This document shows, piece after piece, positions 1 to 8,565 of a stretch of DNA of 64,000 nucleotides. The stretch comes from Bacteroidales bacterium (GTDB taxonomy: Bacteria; Bacteroidota; Bacteroidia; Bacteroidales; Muribaculaceae): contig JAJBUG010000001.1 of assembly GCA_020860515.1 (NCBI GenBank), positions 1-64,000 of the forward strand, in the 5' to 3' direction. A model generated the notes under the pieces. The model saw only the letters and a program-made list of their open reading frames with translations, made no database searches and had not been told where the DNA came from. The position numbers were made by a program, and so were the translations under genes. The first letter of the stretch is position 1. The number at the start of each line of letters is the position of its first letter.

Positions 1-8
1 TTTAGGGT

Positions 9-117
9 GCCATATTCTGAGCGGCCCACAACAGGCATGCCATTTTAGGAGCGGCTCACAACAGGCATGCCATTTTAGGAGCGGCCCACAACAGGCATGC
101 CATTTTAGGAGCGGCGG
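9..117. repeat. 30-bp tandem repeat, about 3.3 copies
   Basis: Units begin with GAGCGGC at 19, 49, 79 and 109, exactly 30 bases apart. Each unit carries GCGGC(C/T)CACAACAGGC followed by ATGCCATTTTAG. The copies are near identical, with one C/T difference in the second. The last unit runs directly into the large inverted repeat at 104-237. There are no unique spacers, so this is a direct tandem array and not a CRISPR. The left end of the array may lie outside the window. Confidence 0.85.
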
Positions 118-237
118 GTCAGTGACCTGCCGCATGTCAGGCGGGGTGGTATCAAACCATACAAGCCATTGTAATCAAACCATACAAATAATGCATCCGC
201 CTGACATGCGGCAGGTCACTGACCCGCCGCTCCTAAA
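104..237. repeat. Large inverted repeat, 41-bp perfect arms
   Basis: The left arm (104-144) and right arm (197-237) are perfect reverse complements, separated by a 52-base loop. Each arm contains a 23-base near-palindrome of the form GCGGC-n-GGTCA-n-TGACC-n-GCCGC (111-133 and 208-230), so each arm could also fold on itself. The loop holds a 14-base direct repeat, ATCAAACCATACAA, at 151-164 and 174-187. No ORF lies inside. It could be a small non-autonomous element or a dispersed palindromic repeat. Confidence 0.8.
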
Positions 238-258
238 TACATCCGCCTGATACGATTT

Positions 259-297
259 AAAAAGGCCCCTCATCGATGCCGATGAGGGGCCTTTTTT
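259..297 (-). terminator. Terminator of the inositol monophosphatase gene
   Basis: A 12-bp perfect stem (264-275 with 280-291), a 4-base loop and A/T tracts on both sides lie just past the stop codon of the minus-strand gene ending at 302. The symmetry would let it work in both directions. Confidence 0.85.
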
Positions 298-301
298 GGT
301 G

Positions 302-1084
302 TTAGAAGGTGGGATTTTGGATGTGGGCGGAGACGATGGATTGGAGCCTGGCGAGGTTTTCGCGTGAGTTGGCTGCAAGGACGCCTGACTGGCGTGTGTA
401 GTTTAGGGGCTCGCCTACGGTGTTGCTCAGGCAGCCTCCAGCCTCTTCTACGATAATAGATGCTCCAGCGAAATCCCATGGACTGAGGCAGTATTCAAAG
501 AAGAGTTCGATGCGGCCCATAGCCAAATAGCATAGTTCGGGCGCGGCTGCTCCAAAGCGGCGTATATCATTGCCCTGCTTGAAGAAGTCAACGATGACAG
601 CTGAGCAAAGGTCGGTGTATTGCTTGCGGTAGAGTGGGAGGGCAGTGCACATTACGCAGTCGGCGAATGGACGGTCGGAGACATGGATTTGCTTTCCGTT
701 GCGCCATGCGCCGTGGCCGCGCTCGGCATAGAACATTTCATCGGTGCGTGGCAGATAGACCACGCCCATTTCGATGGCGTTGCCGTGCTTGAGGCCCACG
801 CTGATGGCGCATTGGTCGATGCCTCGGCTGTAGTTGGCCGTGCCGTCGATGGGGTCGATCACCCATACGTAGTCGTGCTTGAGGTCATGGGCATCTTCTT
901 CTTCGCAAAGGAAGCCGCTGCCTGGGAGGGCTTCGGCGAGGCGTTGCTTCAGGAAGTCTTGCACGGCAATGTCGGAGGAGGTGACGATGTTGACGAGGCC
1001 GGCTTTTTGGCTAATTTCAAATGTGTCGGTTAGCATCAACCCCGATGCTTCCTTAACAATATCTTTTAGGGTTTCGAGTGTCAT
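302..1084 (-). CDS. Inositol monophosphatase family protein
   Basis: This is a 260-residue, metal-dependent phosphatase of the inositol monophosphatase/SuhB fold, probably cytosolic, which hydrolyses phosphate monoesters such as myo-inositol phosphate or 3'-phosphoadenosine phosphate. Family signatures are visible: the acidic cluster EEE at 61-63, the metal-binding motif DPIDGTANY at about 77-85, and the C-terminal WDFAGASIIVEEAGG near residue 205. Length is typical of the family. The substrate cannot be told from sequence; CysQ-like and SuhB-like members share these motifs. The gene stands alone, transcribed away from the small unit at 1261-1530, and ends at a strong hairpin terminator. The ATG start gives a normal N-terminal helix (MTLETLKDIV). 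Confidence 0.88.
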   Translation of the reverse strand: MTLETLKDIVKEASGLMLTDTFEISQKAGLVNIVTSSDIAVQDFLKQRLAEALPGSGFLCEEEDAHDLKHDYVWVIDPIDGTANYSRGIDQCAISVGLKHGNAIEMGVVYLPRTDEMFYAERGHGAWRNGKQIHVSDRPFADCVMCTALPLYRKQYTDLCSAVIVDFFKQGNDIRRFGAAAPELCYLAMGRIELFFEYCLSPWDFAGASIIVEEAGGCLSNTVGEPLNYTRQSGVLAANSRENLARLQSIVSAHIQNPTF

Positions 1085-1260
1085 AATTTCGGTATTTGTT
1101 TATTGATATAACGTCTAAAGATAGATGAATGTTATTTTGTTGCATGATTGTAATAATTGAGGTTGGGGTTAAGAGATTGATTGATAGGAGGATATGAGAA
1201 AAATGGCAAAAATATGATGTTAAAAAGATATGTTATAAAACATATTTCTAAAACATTTCG

Positions 1261-1268
1261 TAACTTTG
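1261..1268 (+). promoter_or_regulatory. Promoter -7 element (TAACTTTG) upstream of small ORF
   Basis: TAACTTTG followed by C matches the Bacteroidota sigma-ABfr -7 consensus TAnnTTTG. No clear -33 TTTG lies at the usual 19-21 bases upstream. It points at the short ORF at 1341. I see nothing else in 1085-1260 apart from AT-rich sequence. Confidence 0.5.
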
Positions 1269-1340
1269 CAGTGTTATAATATCGAATCAAGGGAGCAAGA
1301 GAGCTTCCAAAGATCAATGTTTAACTAAAACTTATGTATT

Positions 1341-1439
1341 ATGTTTCAACACATCAAACACGCTTTAGAGTGGTATTGCAACAAGGCTGCCGACAACTAC
1401 ATGTGGTCGCCGCTGCCTCCAGAGCACGACAAGCACTGA
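1341..1439 (+). CDS. Possible 32-residue peptide, unknown function
   Basis: ATG at 1341 to TGA at 1437-1439 encodes a 32-residue peptide beginning MFQHIKHALEWYCNKAADNY and ending in a proline- and histidine-rich tail (PLPPEHDKH). I do not recognise it. It is supported by its position: a good -7 element 75 bases upstream (1261-1268) and a terminator hairpin at 1503-1523 enclose a transcription unit of about 250 bases with no other likely content. The amphipathic, aromatic-rich composition looks protein-like. An overlapping frame from ATG 1334 (43 residues, arginine-rich) is also open, and the unit could instead be a small RNA. Confidence 0.4.
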   Translation: MFQHIKHALEWYCNKAADNYMWSPLPPEHDKH

Positions 1440-1502
1440 CCACTGCGGCCTCGCGCCAGGCGTGAGGCGAAGCACACCAGAAACATGTCTAACACTTTAA
1501 AT

Positions 1503-1529
1503 CGTGGGCCCTGCAAGCTCACGTTTTTT
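1503..1529 (+). terminator. Terminator of the small transcription unit
   Basis: A 7-bp stem CGTGGGC/GCTCACG (one G-T pair) with a 7-base loop is followed by six T residues. The base composition fits an intrinsic terminator reading on the plus strand. Confidence 0.7.
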
Positions 1530-1606
1530 GTGTTTATCCCTAACTGATTGAAATGTAGGAAGATGTCAAGGAAAATGAAAAAAATTGTAAAATTTTGTAA
1601 GAAAAA

Positions 1607-1639
1607 GTTGGATTATTTTAGAAAAATGCATTAACTTTG
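1607..1639 (+). promoter_or_regulatory. glnN promoter
   Basis: GTTG at 1607-1610, a 21-base spacer and TAACTTTG at 1632-1639 match the Bacteroidota -33/-7 arrangement. Transcription would begin near 1645, giving a leader of about 210 bases before glnN. Confidence 0.7.
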
Positions 1640-1854
1640 CACTTTCAAAAGGTAAAACGTTACACACGCACTACAATGACGATGGTAACACTAAGGTACA
1701 TAACGCTGAGCTGCTCCCTCAGTCCGAAAGGCAAAGGGAGGGCTAAGGTACCCACTCTCAATTCATCACACCGCGCGGCAGGTCACGGACCACGCCGCTC
1801 TGACGAGGCTACGTTTCCAATAACTATAATTTCTAACTTTAAACTCATCTAACT
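1640..1854 (+). promoter_or_regulatory. glnN leader with hairpins
   Basis: The leader carries two hairpins: CTCCCT/AGGGAG (1714-1719 with 1735-1740), and a strong one at 1775-1798 in which GCGGC pairs with GCCGC and GGTC with GACC. The latter closely resembles the repeat units at 111-133 and 208-230. An ORF from ATG 1676 runs 58 codons and stops at 1850-1852, two bases before the glnN ATG. Its peptide resembles nothing I know, so it may be chance or a coupled leader ORF. Confidence 0.4.
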
Positions 1855-4044
1855 ATGTCTTCACTTAGATTTAAGGTAGTTGAGGAGGCTTCAAGCCGCA
1901 AAGCGGTCCCTGTGGACATTCCCGCCGAGCGCCCTGAGACTTTCTACGGCAAAGCCGTGTTCAACGCCCAGAAGATGTTTGAGTATCTTCCCAAAAAGGT
2001 TTACGACGCTCTGTCGCATGCGATTGAGAACAAAGAGCCAATCTCACGCGAAGTTGCCGACGCTGTAGCAGCTGGCATGAAGAAGTGGGCCATCGACAAT
2101 GGCGCACGCCACTACACCCACTGGTTCCACCCTCTGACCGATGGCACTGCTGAGAAGCATGACTCATTTATCAACCACGATGGCAAGGGTGGAGTGGTAG
2201 AAGAGTTCGACGGCAAGCAACTCGTGCAGCAAGAGCCTGACGCTTCGAGCTTCCCCAATGGCGGTATCCGCAACACATTCGAGGCTCGCGGTTACTCAGC
2301 CTGGGACATTTCCTCGCCTGCTTTCATCCTTGGAGAAACCCTTTGCATCCCCACAATTTTCATCTCATACACTGGCGAGAGCCTTGACTATAAGACCCCG
2401 CTGCTGCGCGCCCTCAACGCCGTGGACAAGGCTGCCACAGCCGTGGCCCGCTACTTCGACCCTGAAGTAAAGCATGTGCATAGCTATCTGGGCTGGGAGC
2501 AGGAGTATTTCCTGGTTGACGAGGCTCTGTATGCCGCACGTCCCGACCTGGTGCTTACAGGCCGCACCTTGCTTGGCCACGAAAGCGCCAAGAACCAACA
2601 GCTCGAAGATCACTACTTCGGCGCAATCCCCAACCGCGTGGCTGCATTCATGCTCGACCTCGAAATCGAGGCCCACAAACTCGGCATTCCCGCCAAGACA
2701 CGCCACAACGAGGTAGCTCCCAACCAGTTTGAGTTGGCTCCTATCTTCGAGGAGGTCAACCTCGCCAACGACCACAACCTGCTGCTGATGAGCCTGATGG
2801 CCAAGGTGGCCCGCAAGCACAACTTCCGCGTGCTGCTCCACGAAAAGCCATTCGCTGGCATCAATGGCAGCGGCAAGCACAACAACTGGAGCCTTGGCAC
2901 CGACAAGGGTGTGCTGCTGTTCGCTCCTGGCAAGACTGTGAAGCAAAACTTGCAGTTCCTAACATTCGTGACCAACGTGATGGTGGCTGTGCAAGAGCAC
3001 AATGCTCTGCTCAAGGCCTCGATCATGAGCGCTACCAACCAGCATCGCCTTGGCGCCAACGAAGCGCCTCCAGCAATCATCTCAATCTTCACTGGCAGCC
3101 AGCTGGCTAAGATTCTCGAAAAGATCGAGACCTCGACCAACGAAGAGCTCAGCGACCTGTCGAAGAAGGAGAAATATTCAGTGGGCCTGTCGCAGATTCC
3201 TGACCTGCAGATTGATACAACTGACCGCAACCGCACATCGCCATTCGCTTTCACGGGCAACCGCTTCGAGTTCCGCGCCGTAGGCTCGATGGCCAACTGC
3301 GCAGCAGCTATGTTTGTGCTCAATGCTGCTATAGCCGACCAGCTCAATAAGTTCAAGGCTGCGGTTGACGCACGCGTGGAGAAGGGCGAAGACCTCGACA
3401 TTGCGCTGCTCAACGAAATCCGTGAGAACATCATCAAGAGCAAGGCAATCCACTTCGACGGCAATGGCTACAGCGACGAGTGGAAGGAAGAGGCAGCTCG
3501 CCGAGGCCTCGACTGCGAGACCTCAGCTCCGAAGATCTTCGACGCTTACCTCAAGGAGAACAGCATCGAGATGTTCAAGCGCACTGGCGTGCTGAGCGAG
3601 GTAGAGCTCAAGGCTCGCAACGAGGTGAAGTGGGAGATGTTCACCAAGAAGATTCAGATCGAGAGCCGCGTGCTTGGCGACCTGGCCATCAATCACATCA
3701 TCCCCGTGGCTACCCGCTACCAGTCGATGCTCGTTGACAATGTGGTGAAGCTCAAGAGCCTCTTCGAGGGCGTGAAGGGAGCCGATATCGTGGCACCCGA
3801 CCTTGAGACCATCGAGAAAATCAGCAAGCACATGGTGGCCATCAAGCACAAGACCCAGGAGATGATCAACGCCCGCAAGGTGGCCAACAAGATCGAGGAT
3901 GAGCGCGAAAAAGCCATCGCTTACCACGACACTGTGCAGCCCAAGATGGACGAGATCCGCTACCATATCGACAAGCTGGAGCTGCTCGTTGACAACGAGA
4001 TGTGGCCTCTGCCCAAATACCGCGAACTTTTGTTCATACGCTAA
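1855..4044 (+). CDS. glnN: Glutamine synthetase type III
   Basis: This 729-residue enzyme forms glutamine from glutamate, ammonia and ATP, and is the main ammonia-assimilation step in Bacteroidales. Length and N-terminus (MSSLRFKVVEEASSRKAVPV, then FYGKAVFNAQKMFEYLP) are those of GS III, the large dodecameric class first described in Bacteroides fragilis, rather than GS I (about 470 residues). Catalytic-core segments seen include HNEVAPNQFELAPIFEEVN near residue 280 and the GSGKHNNWSLG nucleotide-binding loop near 340. It is followed after 8 bases by a PurF-like glutamine amidotransferase, so glutamine-forming and glutamine-using enzymes are cotranscribed. A long leader with hairpins precedes it and may be regulatory. 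Confidence 0.97.
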   Translation: MSSLRFKVVEEASSRKAVPVDIPAERPETFYGKAVFNAQKMFEYLPKKVYDALSHAIENKEPISREVADAVAAGMKKWAIDNGARHYTHWFHPLTDGTAEKHDSFINHDGKGGVVEEFDGKQLVQQEPDASSFPNGGIRNTFEARGYSAWDISSPAFILGETLCIPTIFISYTGESLDYKTPLLRALNAVDKAATAVARYFDPEVKHVHSYLGWEQEYFLVDEALYAARPDLVLTGRTLLGHESAKNQQLEDHYFGAIPNRVAAFMLDLEIEAHKLGIPAKTRHNEVAPNQFELAPIFEEVNLANDHNLLLMSLMAKVARKHNFRVLLHEKPFAGINGSGKHNNWSLGTDKGVLLFAPGKTVKQNLQFLTFVTNVMVAVQEHNALLKASIMSATNQHRLGANEAPPAIISIFTGSQLAKILEKIETSTNEELSDLSKKEKYSVGLSQIPDLQIDTTDRNRTSPFAFTGNRFEFRAVGSMANCAAAMFVLNAAIADQLNKFKAAVDARVEKGEDLDIALLNEIRENIIKSKAIHFDGNGYSDEWKEEAARRGLDCETSAPKIFDAYLKENSIEMFKRTGVLSEVELKARNEVKWEMFTKKIQIESRVLGDLAINHIIPVATRYQSMLVDNVVKLKSLFEGVKGADIVAPDLETIEKISKHMVAIKHKTQEMINARKVANKIEDEREKAIAYHDTVQPKMDEIRYHIDKLELLVDNEMWPLPKYRELLFIR

Positions 4045-4052
4045 AATCCTAT

Positions 4053-5936
4053 ATGGAACCTCTCAAACACGAATGCGGAGTCGCTATGGTGCGACTCCGC
4101 AAACCGTTAGACTACTACAAACAAAAATATGGCAGTTACAGCTGGGCAATCAGCAAGCTGTACTTGCTAATGGAGAAGCAGCACAACCGTGGCCAAGAAG
4201 CGGCTGGAGTAGGGGTGGTAAAGCTCCATTCTCAGCCTGGAAACGAATATGTGTTCCGCGAACGTGCCATCGGTTCGGGTGCTATCCAGGAGATTTTCGG
4301 CACCATCACTAAGGCCATCACCCCAGAAATGCTGGCACTCCCAGCAGAGAAAATCGCTGAGGAAGTGCCATTTATGGGCGAAATCTACATGGGGCACCTG
4401 CGCTACAGCACCACGGGCAAAAGCGGCATCAGCTATGTGCATCCTTTTCTGAGACGCAACAACTGGCGCAGCCGCAACCTGCTGATGTGCGGCAACTTCA
4501 ACATGACTAACGTTGACGACGTGTTTGAGCGCATCGTACGCACCGGGCAGCATCCTCGCATCTATGGAGATACGGTGTTGCTGCTCGAGCAACTTGGCTA
4601 TATGCTGGATAAGGAGAACCATAGGCTCTATCGCGACTACCGCGACACCTTGGAGGATCCTGACTTAGCTTATGCCATCGAAAACAATCTGGACCTGGAG
4701 CGAGTGCTGCGCGACGCATCGCCCACTTGGGATGGCGGATATGTGATCTGCGGAGCCACTGGCAGCGGCGATATGTTTACGCTGCGTGACCACAATGGCA
4801 TCCGCCCTGCTTTTTATTATATAGATGACGAGGTGGTGGTGGTAGCGTCGGAGCGACCCGTGATCCAGACTGTAATGAACGTGCCCCTGGAGGCTGTGAC
4901 CGAACTAAATCCAGGGCAAGCCCTGATTGTGACTAAAAACAATCAAGTATCAGTAAAGCAAATCAACGAGCCGGGAAAGAATGAACGTTGCTCGTTCGAA
5001 CGAATTTATTTCTCCCGTGGAAGCGATGCCGACATTTACCGCGAGCGAAAGGCATTGGGCAGCCATTTGGTGCCTAATCTTCTGAAGATGCTTGATGGCG
5101 ACATCGACAAGGCGGTATTCTCATTCATTCCCAACACTGCCGAAGTGGCATTCATGGGCCTGATGCAGGGCTTGGAGAAATACCTGGACCATCAGCGCAA
5201 GCGCCAGATTATGCAACTGCAAAAAAGCGGCGAACTGACCGAAGAACGCTTGACCCAGATAATGGCGCGCAAGATTAGGAATGAAAAAATTGTAATCAAG
5301 GATATTAAGTTGCGCACATTCATTGCCGAAGGAGCCTCGCGCGACGAATTGGCATCGCATGTGTATGATGTGACCTACGGCTGCCTAAATGCCGGCGAAG
5401 ACACATTGGTGGTAATCGACGACAGTATAGTGCGCGGCACCACCCTAAAGCAGTCGATAATCGGAATGCTCGACCGATTGAATCCAAAGCGCATTGTGGT
5501 GCTATCATCATCGCCTCAGGTGAGATATCCCGATTATTATGGCATAGATATGAGCCGAATGGCTGAGTTCATAGCGTTCCGCGCAGCAGTGGAGCTGCTG
5601 CGCGAGAGCGGTAAGGAATATGTGCTTCGCGAGGTGTATGAAAAGGCTGTAGAGAATCTCAAGCTTCCGCCCGAGCAGCAGGTGAATTGCGTTAAAGAGA
5701 TTTACGCGCCGTTCACCGACCAAGAAATCAGCGACCAGATAGCAAAGATGCTGACACCAGTAAACACTAAGGCTAAGGTGGATATCTTGTACCAAAGCTT
5801 GGATGGAATGCACAAGTCGATTCCAAATCATCCTGGCGATTGGTATTTCTCAGGGGATTATCCAACGCCTGGAGGCGTGCGCCAAGTCAACCGCGCCTAC
5901 GTAAACTACTACGAAGGACGTCTCTCTGACAGATAA
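4053..5936 (+). CDS. PurF-like amidophosphoribosyltransferase family protein
   Basis: This 627-residue protein has an N-terminal class II (Ntn) glutamine amidotransferase domain and a C-terminal phosphoribosyltransferase domain. The catalytic Cys is at position 8 (MEPLKHECGV), so a seven-residue propeptide would have to be removed. NRGQEAAG and the GNFN-type loop (LMCGNFNMTN) fit the glutaminase domain. VVIDDSIVRGTT at about 453-464 is the PRPP-binding motif. It is longer than ordinary PurF (about 470-500 residues), with extra helical sequence near residue 390 (QGLEKYLDHQRKRQIMQLQ). I chose ATG 4053 because the open frame further upstream overlaps glnN. It either makes phosphoribosylamine for purine synthesis or is a paralogue with another acceptor. 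Confidence 0.85.
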   Translation: MEPLKHECGVAMVRLRKPLDYYKQKYGSYSWAISKLYLLMEKQHNRGQEAAGVGVVKLHSQPGNEYVFRERAIGSGAIQEIFGTITKAITPEMLALPAEKIAEEVPFMGEIYMGHLRYSTTGKSGISYVHPFLRRNNWRSRNLLMCGNFNMTNVDDVFERIVRTGQHPRIYGDTVLLLEQLGYMLDKENHRLYRDYRDTLEDPDLAYAIENNLDLERVLRDASPTWDGGYVICGATGSGDMFTLRDHNGIRPAFYYIDDEVVVVASERPVIQTVMNVPLEAVTELNPGQALIVTKNNQVSVKQINEPGKNERCSFERIYFSRGSDADIYRERKALGSHLVPNLLKMLDGDIDKAVFSFIPNTAEVAFMGLMQGLEKYLDHQRKRQIMQLQKSGELTEERLTQIMARKIRNEKIVIKDIKLRTFIAEGASRDELASHVYDVTYGCLNAGEDTLVVIDDSIVRGTTLKQSIIGMLDRLNPKRIVVLSSSPQVRYPDYYGIDMSRMAEFIAFRAAVELLRESGKEYVLREVYEKAVENLKLPPEQQVNCVKEIYAPFTDQEISDQIAKMLTPVNTKAKVDILYQSLDGMHKSIPNHPGDWYFSGDYPTPGGVRQVNRAYVNYYEGRLSDR

Positions 5937-6053
5937 ATTACAAATTACAAGTGATAAATTACAAACTAATACCCGCCTTGATACTGTTTTATCGAGGCGG
6001 GTATTAGTTTGTCATTTATCATTTGTCATTTGTCATTTGTCACTTATCTGTTG
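5937..6053. repeat. Heptamer-rich spacer with convergent terminator
   Basis: The spacer between the purF-like gene and clpC holds heptamer words on both sides of a hairpin: AAATTAC-type words on the left, then TTATCATTTGTCATTTGTC-type words (ATTTGTC repeated three times with variants) on the right. The two flanks are largely complementary and extend the hairpin. Confidence 0.75.
5962..6011. terminator. Bidirectional terminator between purF-like gene and clpC
   Basis: A perfect 17-bp stem (5962-5978 with 5995-6011) encloses a 16-base loop between two convergent genes. AT-rich flanks on both sides supply T-rich tracts in either direction. Confidence 0.8.
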
Positions 6054-8565
6054 AGGTGACGATGCGGTTTTCGGCCTCGTCGTAATCCACCTTGATGGTA
6101 GTGTCGGCTGGGAGCTCGCTGCCGATGATTAGTTCGGCCAGTTCGTCCTCCAGATACTTCTGGATAGCTCGCTTCAACGGACGCGCGCCGTACTGCACAT
6201 CGTAGCCCTTCTCTGCTATGAAGTTCTTAGCAGCCTCGGTGAGGTCGAGTTTGTAGCCAAGGTCAGCCACTCGGTTGAAGAATCCGGCAAGCTCGATGTC
6301 GATAATCTTGAAGATGGCATCTTTGTCGAGCTGGTCAAACATCACGATGTCGTCGATGCGGTTGAGGAACTCAGGCGAGAAAGCCTTGTTGAGAGCCTTT
6401 TGCAGCACTCCGTGGCTGAACTCCTTGTCAACAGTCTTTGTGGTGAAGCCAACTCCGCTGCCAAATTCCTTGAGCTGGCGAGTGCCTATGTTGGAGGTCA
6501 TGATGATAATCACGTTTTTGAAATCTACACGGCGCCCAAGGCTGTCGGTAAGGCGACCCTCGTCCATCATCTGCAGCAGCAGATTGAACACATCGGGGTG
6601 AGCCTTCTCAATCTCATCGAGCAGAACCACCGAGTAGGGGTGACGGCGCACAGCCTCGGTAAGCTGGCCTCCCTCCTCGTAGCCAACGTATCCCGGAGGC
6701 GCACCCACAAGGCGGCTCACCGTGAATTTCTCCATGTATTCGCTCATGTCGATGCGAATCAGGGTGTCGGCGCTGTCGAATAGGTATTGAGCCAGCTTCT
6801 TGGCCAGGTGGGTCTTGCCTACGCCGGTCGGACCCAAGAACATGAATGTGCCAATTGGCTTGTTGGGGTCTTTCAGGCCGATGCGGTTGCGCTGTATTGC
6901 CTTTACAATTTTGTCGATTGCAGCATCTTGGCCAATAATCTGCTTCTTGAGGGTTGGTCCCATTTCCAGCAGACGCTTGCCTTCGGCTTGGGCGATGCGC
7001 TGCACAGGCACGCCTGTCATCATGGCCACCACCTCGGCCACCTTGTCCTCGTCGACGGGTGTGCGCTGCTCGCTGAGCTGCTTTTCCCATTGGTCCTTAG
7101 CGCGGTCGAGCTTGTCGGCCAGGCGCTGGGCCAAGTCGCGGTAGCTGGCGGCTTGCTCAAAATTCTGCTGCTGAGCAGCGCGCAGTTTGTTCTGCGTAGC
7201 CTCGGCAATTTGCTCCTCGAGCTTTTCAATTTCTTCGGGCACTTCCACATTGGTGATATGCACTCGGCTGCCAGCTTCGTCGAGAGCATCGATAGCCTTG
7301 TCGGGGAAGTTGCGGTCGCTAACATAGCGCTCAGTCAGCTTCACGCAAGCCTCAATGGCTTCGGGGGTATAGCTCACATTGTGGTGCTTCTCGTAAGACT
7401 CCTTAATATTATTAAGAATGGTGATGGTCTCCTCGGGGGAAGTGGGCTCAACCATTACCTTTTGGAATCGACGCTCCAGGGCTCCATCCTTTTCGATATT
7501 CTTTCGATATTCGTCGAGGGTGGTTGCGCCGATGCATTGCAACTCGCCGCGAGCCAAGGCGGGCTTCAGCATATTGGCAGCATCCATGGTGCCAGCCGCA
7601 TTGCCAGCTCCCACGATGGTATGAAGCTCGTCGATGAAGAGTATGATATTGGGATTCTTCTGCAATTCGCCAAGGATTGCCTTGATGCGCTCCTCAAATT
7701 CGCCACGGTATTTTGTGCCAGCCACGATGCCAGCCATGTCGAGCGATACCACGCGTTTGTTGAATAGGATTCGGCTTACCTTGCGTTGCACGATGCGCAG
7801 GGCCAAGCCCTCGACGATGGCGCTTTTGCCAACGCCCGGCTCGCCAATAAGCACAGGATTGTTCTTTTTGCGGCGGCTGAGGATTTGAGCCAAGCGCTCA
7901 ATCTCGGTCTCGCGGCCTACGATCGGGTCAAGTCTGCCATCTGCAGCGGCCTTGGTCATATCGTGGCCGAACTTGTCGAGCATCGGGGTGTCGTTGCCTG
8001 GCTTGTTTTTGCGGCTGCGTGATGAAGAGTCGGACGATGACGAGGAGGAAGAAGATGACGATGGCTTGTCGGCTGGATCGTCCTCATCGTCCATGAAGTC
8101 GGTGCCAGCCTTAGGGGTAGCAGGTTCGGAATCGCGCACCAGCTGTGTGAGGCGGCGATAGTCAACACCGGCAGATATGAAAGGTTTGATAAACTCCATA
8201 GTAAGAATTTCTGGGTTATGGAAAATAGCCAGCAGCACATGCAGGGGCTGCACGTCGGTGTGCTTGAGCATACGCGCTTCCAGCACACTTAGGCGGATTA
8301 TACGCTTAGTAATGTCGCTGATATTCTGCGATGGGTGAGCGCCAGCTTGGTTGAAGAGCCAGGTGTCGAGCTCCTGGTAGAGCTCGTAGGCCGAGCGCGA
8401 GGAGGCAGCTCTCTCCACGAGCTTAAAGGCAGGGCTCTCCATGTCGGCCAGCATCACCAGCAGCAGATGCTCGGGGTTGACACAGGCGTTGCTGTGGCGC
8501 GCGGCCTCGCGCTTGCACTTGTCGAGCAAGACTGACATTTCGGGTGAAAAATTGTAACTATCCAT
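6040..8565 (-). CDS. clpC: Clp protease ATP-binding subunit ClpC
   Basis: This is an 841-residue AAA+ unfoldase that feeds proteins to the ClpP peptidase. Domains in order: a double Clp-N domain (1-145), a striking serine-rich linker (about 165-185), the first AAA+ module with Walker A GEPGVGKS near 239, a UVR/coiled-coil middle region (about 415-470), the second AAA+ module with Walker A GPTGVGKT near 578 and sensor/arginine residues, and a C-terminal D2-small domain. The short UVR-type middle segment, unlike the long ClpB M-domain, supports ClpC. It diverges from gyrA across a 297-base promoter region that contains a dyad over its likely -7 element. Confidence 0.93.
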   Translation of the reverse strand: MDSYNFSPEMSVLLDKCKREAARHSNACVNPEHLLLVMLADMESPAFKLVERAASSRSAYELYQELDTWLFNQAGAHPSQNISDITKRIIRLSVLEARMLKHTDVQPLHVLLAIFHNPEILTMEFIKPFISAGVDYRRLTQLVRDSEPATPKAGTDFMDDEDDPADKPSSSSSSSSSSDSSSRSRKNKPGNDTPMLDKFGHDMTKAAADGRLDPIVGRETEIERLAQILSRRKKNNPVLIGEPGVGKSAIVEGLALRIVQRKVSRILFNKRVVSLDMAGIVAGTKYRGEFEERIKAILGELQKNPNIILFIDELHTIVGAGNAAGTMDAANMLKPALARGELQCIGATTLDEYRKNIEKDGALERRFQKVMVEPTSPEETITILNNIKESYEKHHNVSYTPEAIEACVKLTERYVSDRNFPDKAIDALDEAGSRVHITNVEVPEEIEKLEEQIAEATQNKLRAAQQQNFEQAASYRDLAQRLADKLDRAKDQWEKQLSEQRTPVDEDKVAEVVAMMTGVPVQRIAQAEGKRLLEMGPTLKKQIIGQDAAIDKIVKAIQRNRIGLKDPNKPIGTFMFLGPTGVGKTHLAKKLAQYLFDSADTLIRIDMSEYMEKFTVSRLVGAPPGYVGYEEGGQLTEAVRRHPYSVVLLDEIEKAHPDVFNLLLQMMDEGRLTDSLGRRVDFKNVIIIMTSNIGTRQLKEFGSGVGFTTKTVDKEFSHGVLQKALNKAFSPEFLNRIDDIVMFDQLDKDAIFKIIDIELAGFFNRVADLGYKLDLTEAAKNFIAEKGYDVQYGARPLKRAIQKYLEDELAELIIGSELPADTTIKVDYDEAENRIVTSTDK

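Noticed and set aside
9..117. CRISPR-like array
   Set aside because: Units are directly adjacent with period 30 and no unique spacers; no cas genes are nearby.
1637..1852. Full 71-codon ORF from TTG 1637
   Set aside because: It starts within the promoter's -7 element. Only the part from ATG 1676 is considered.
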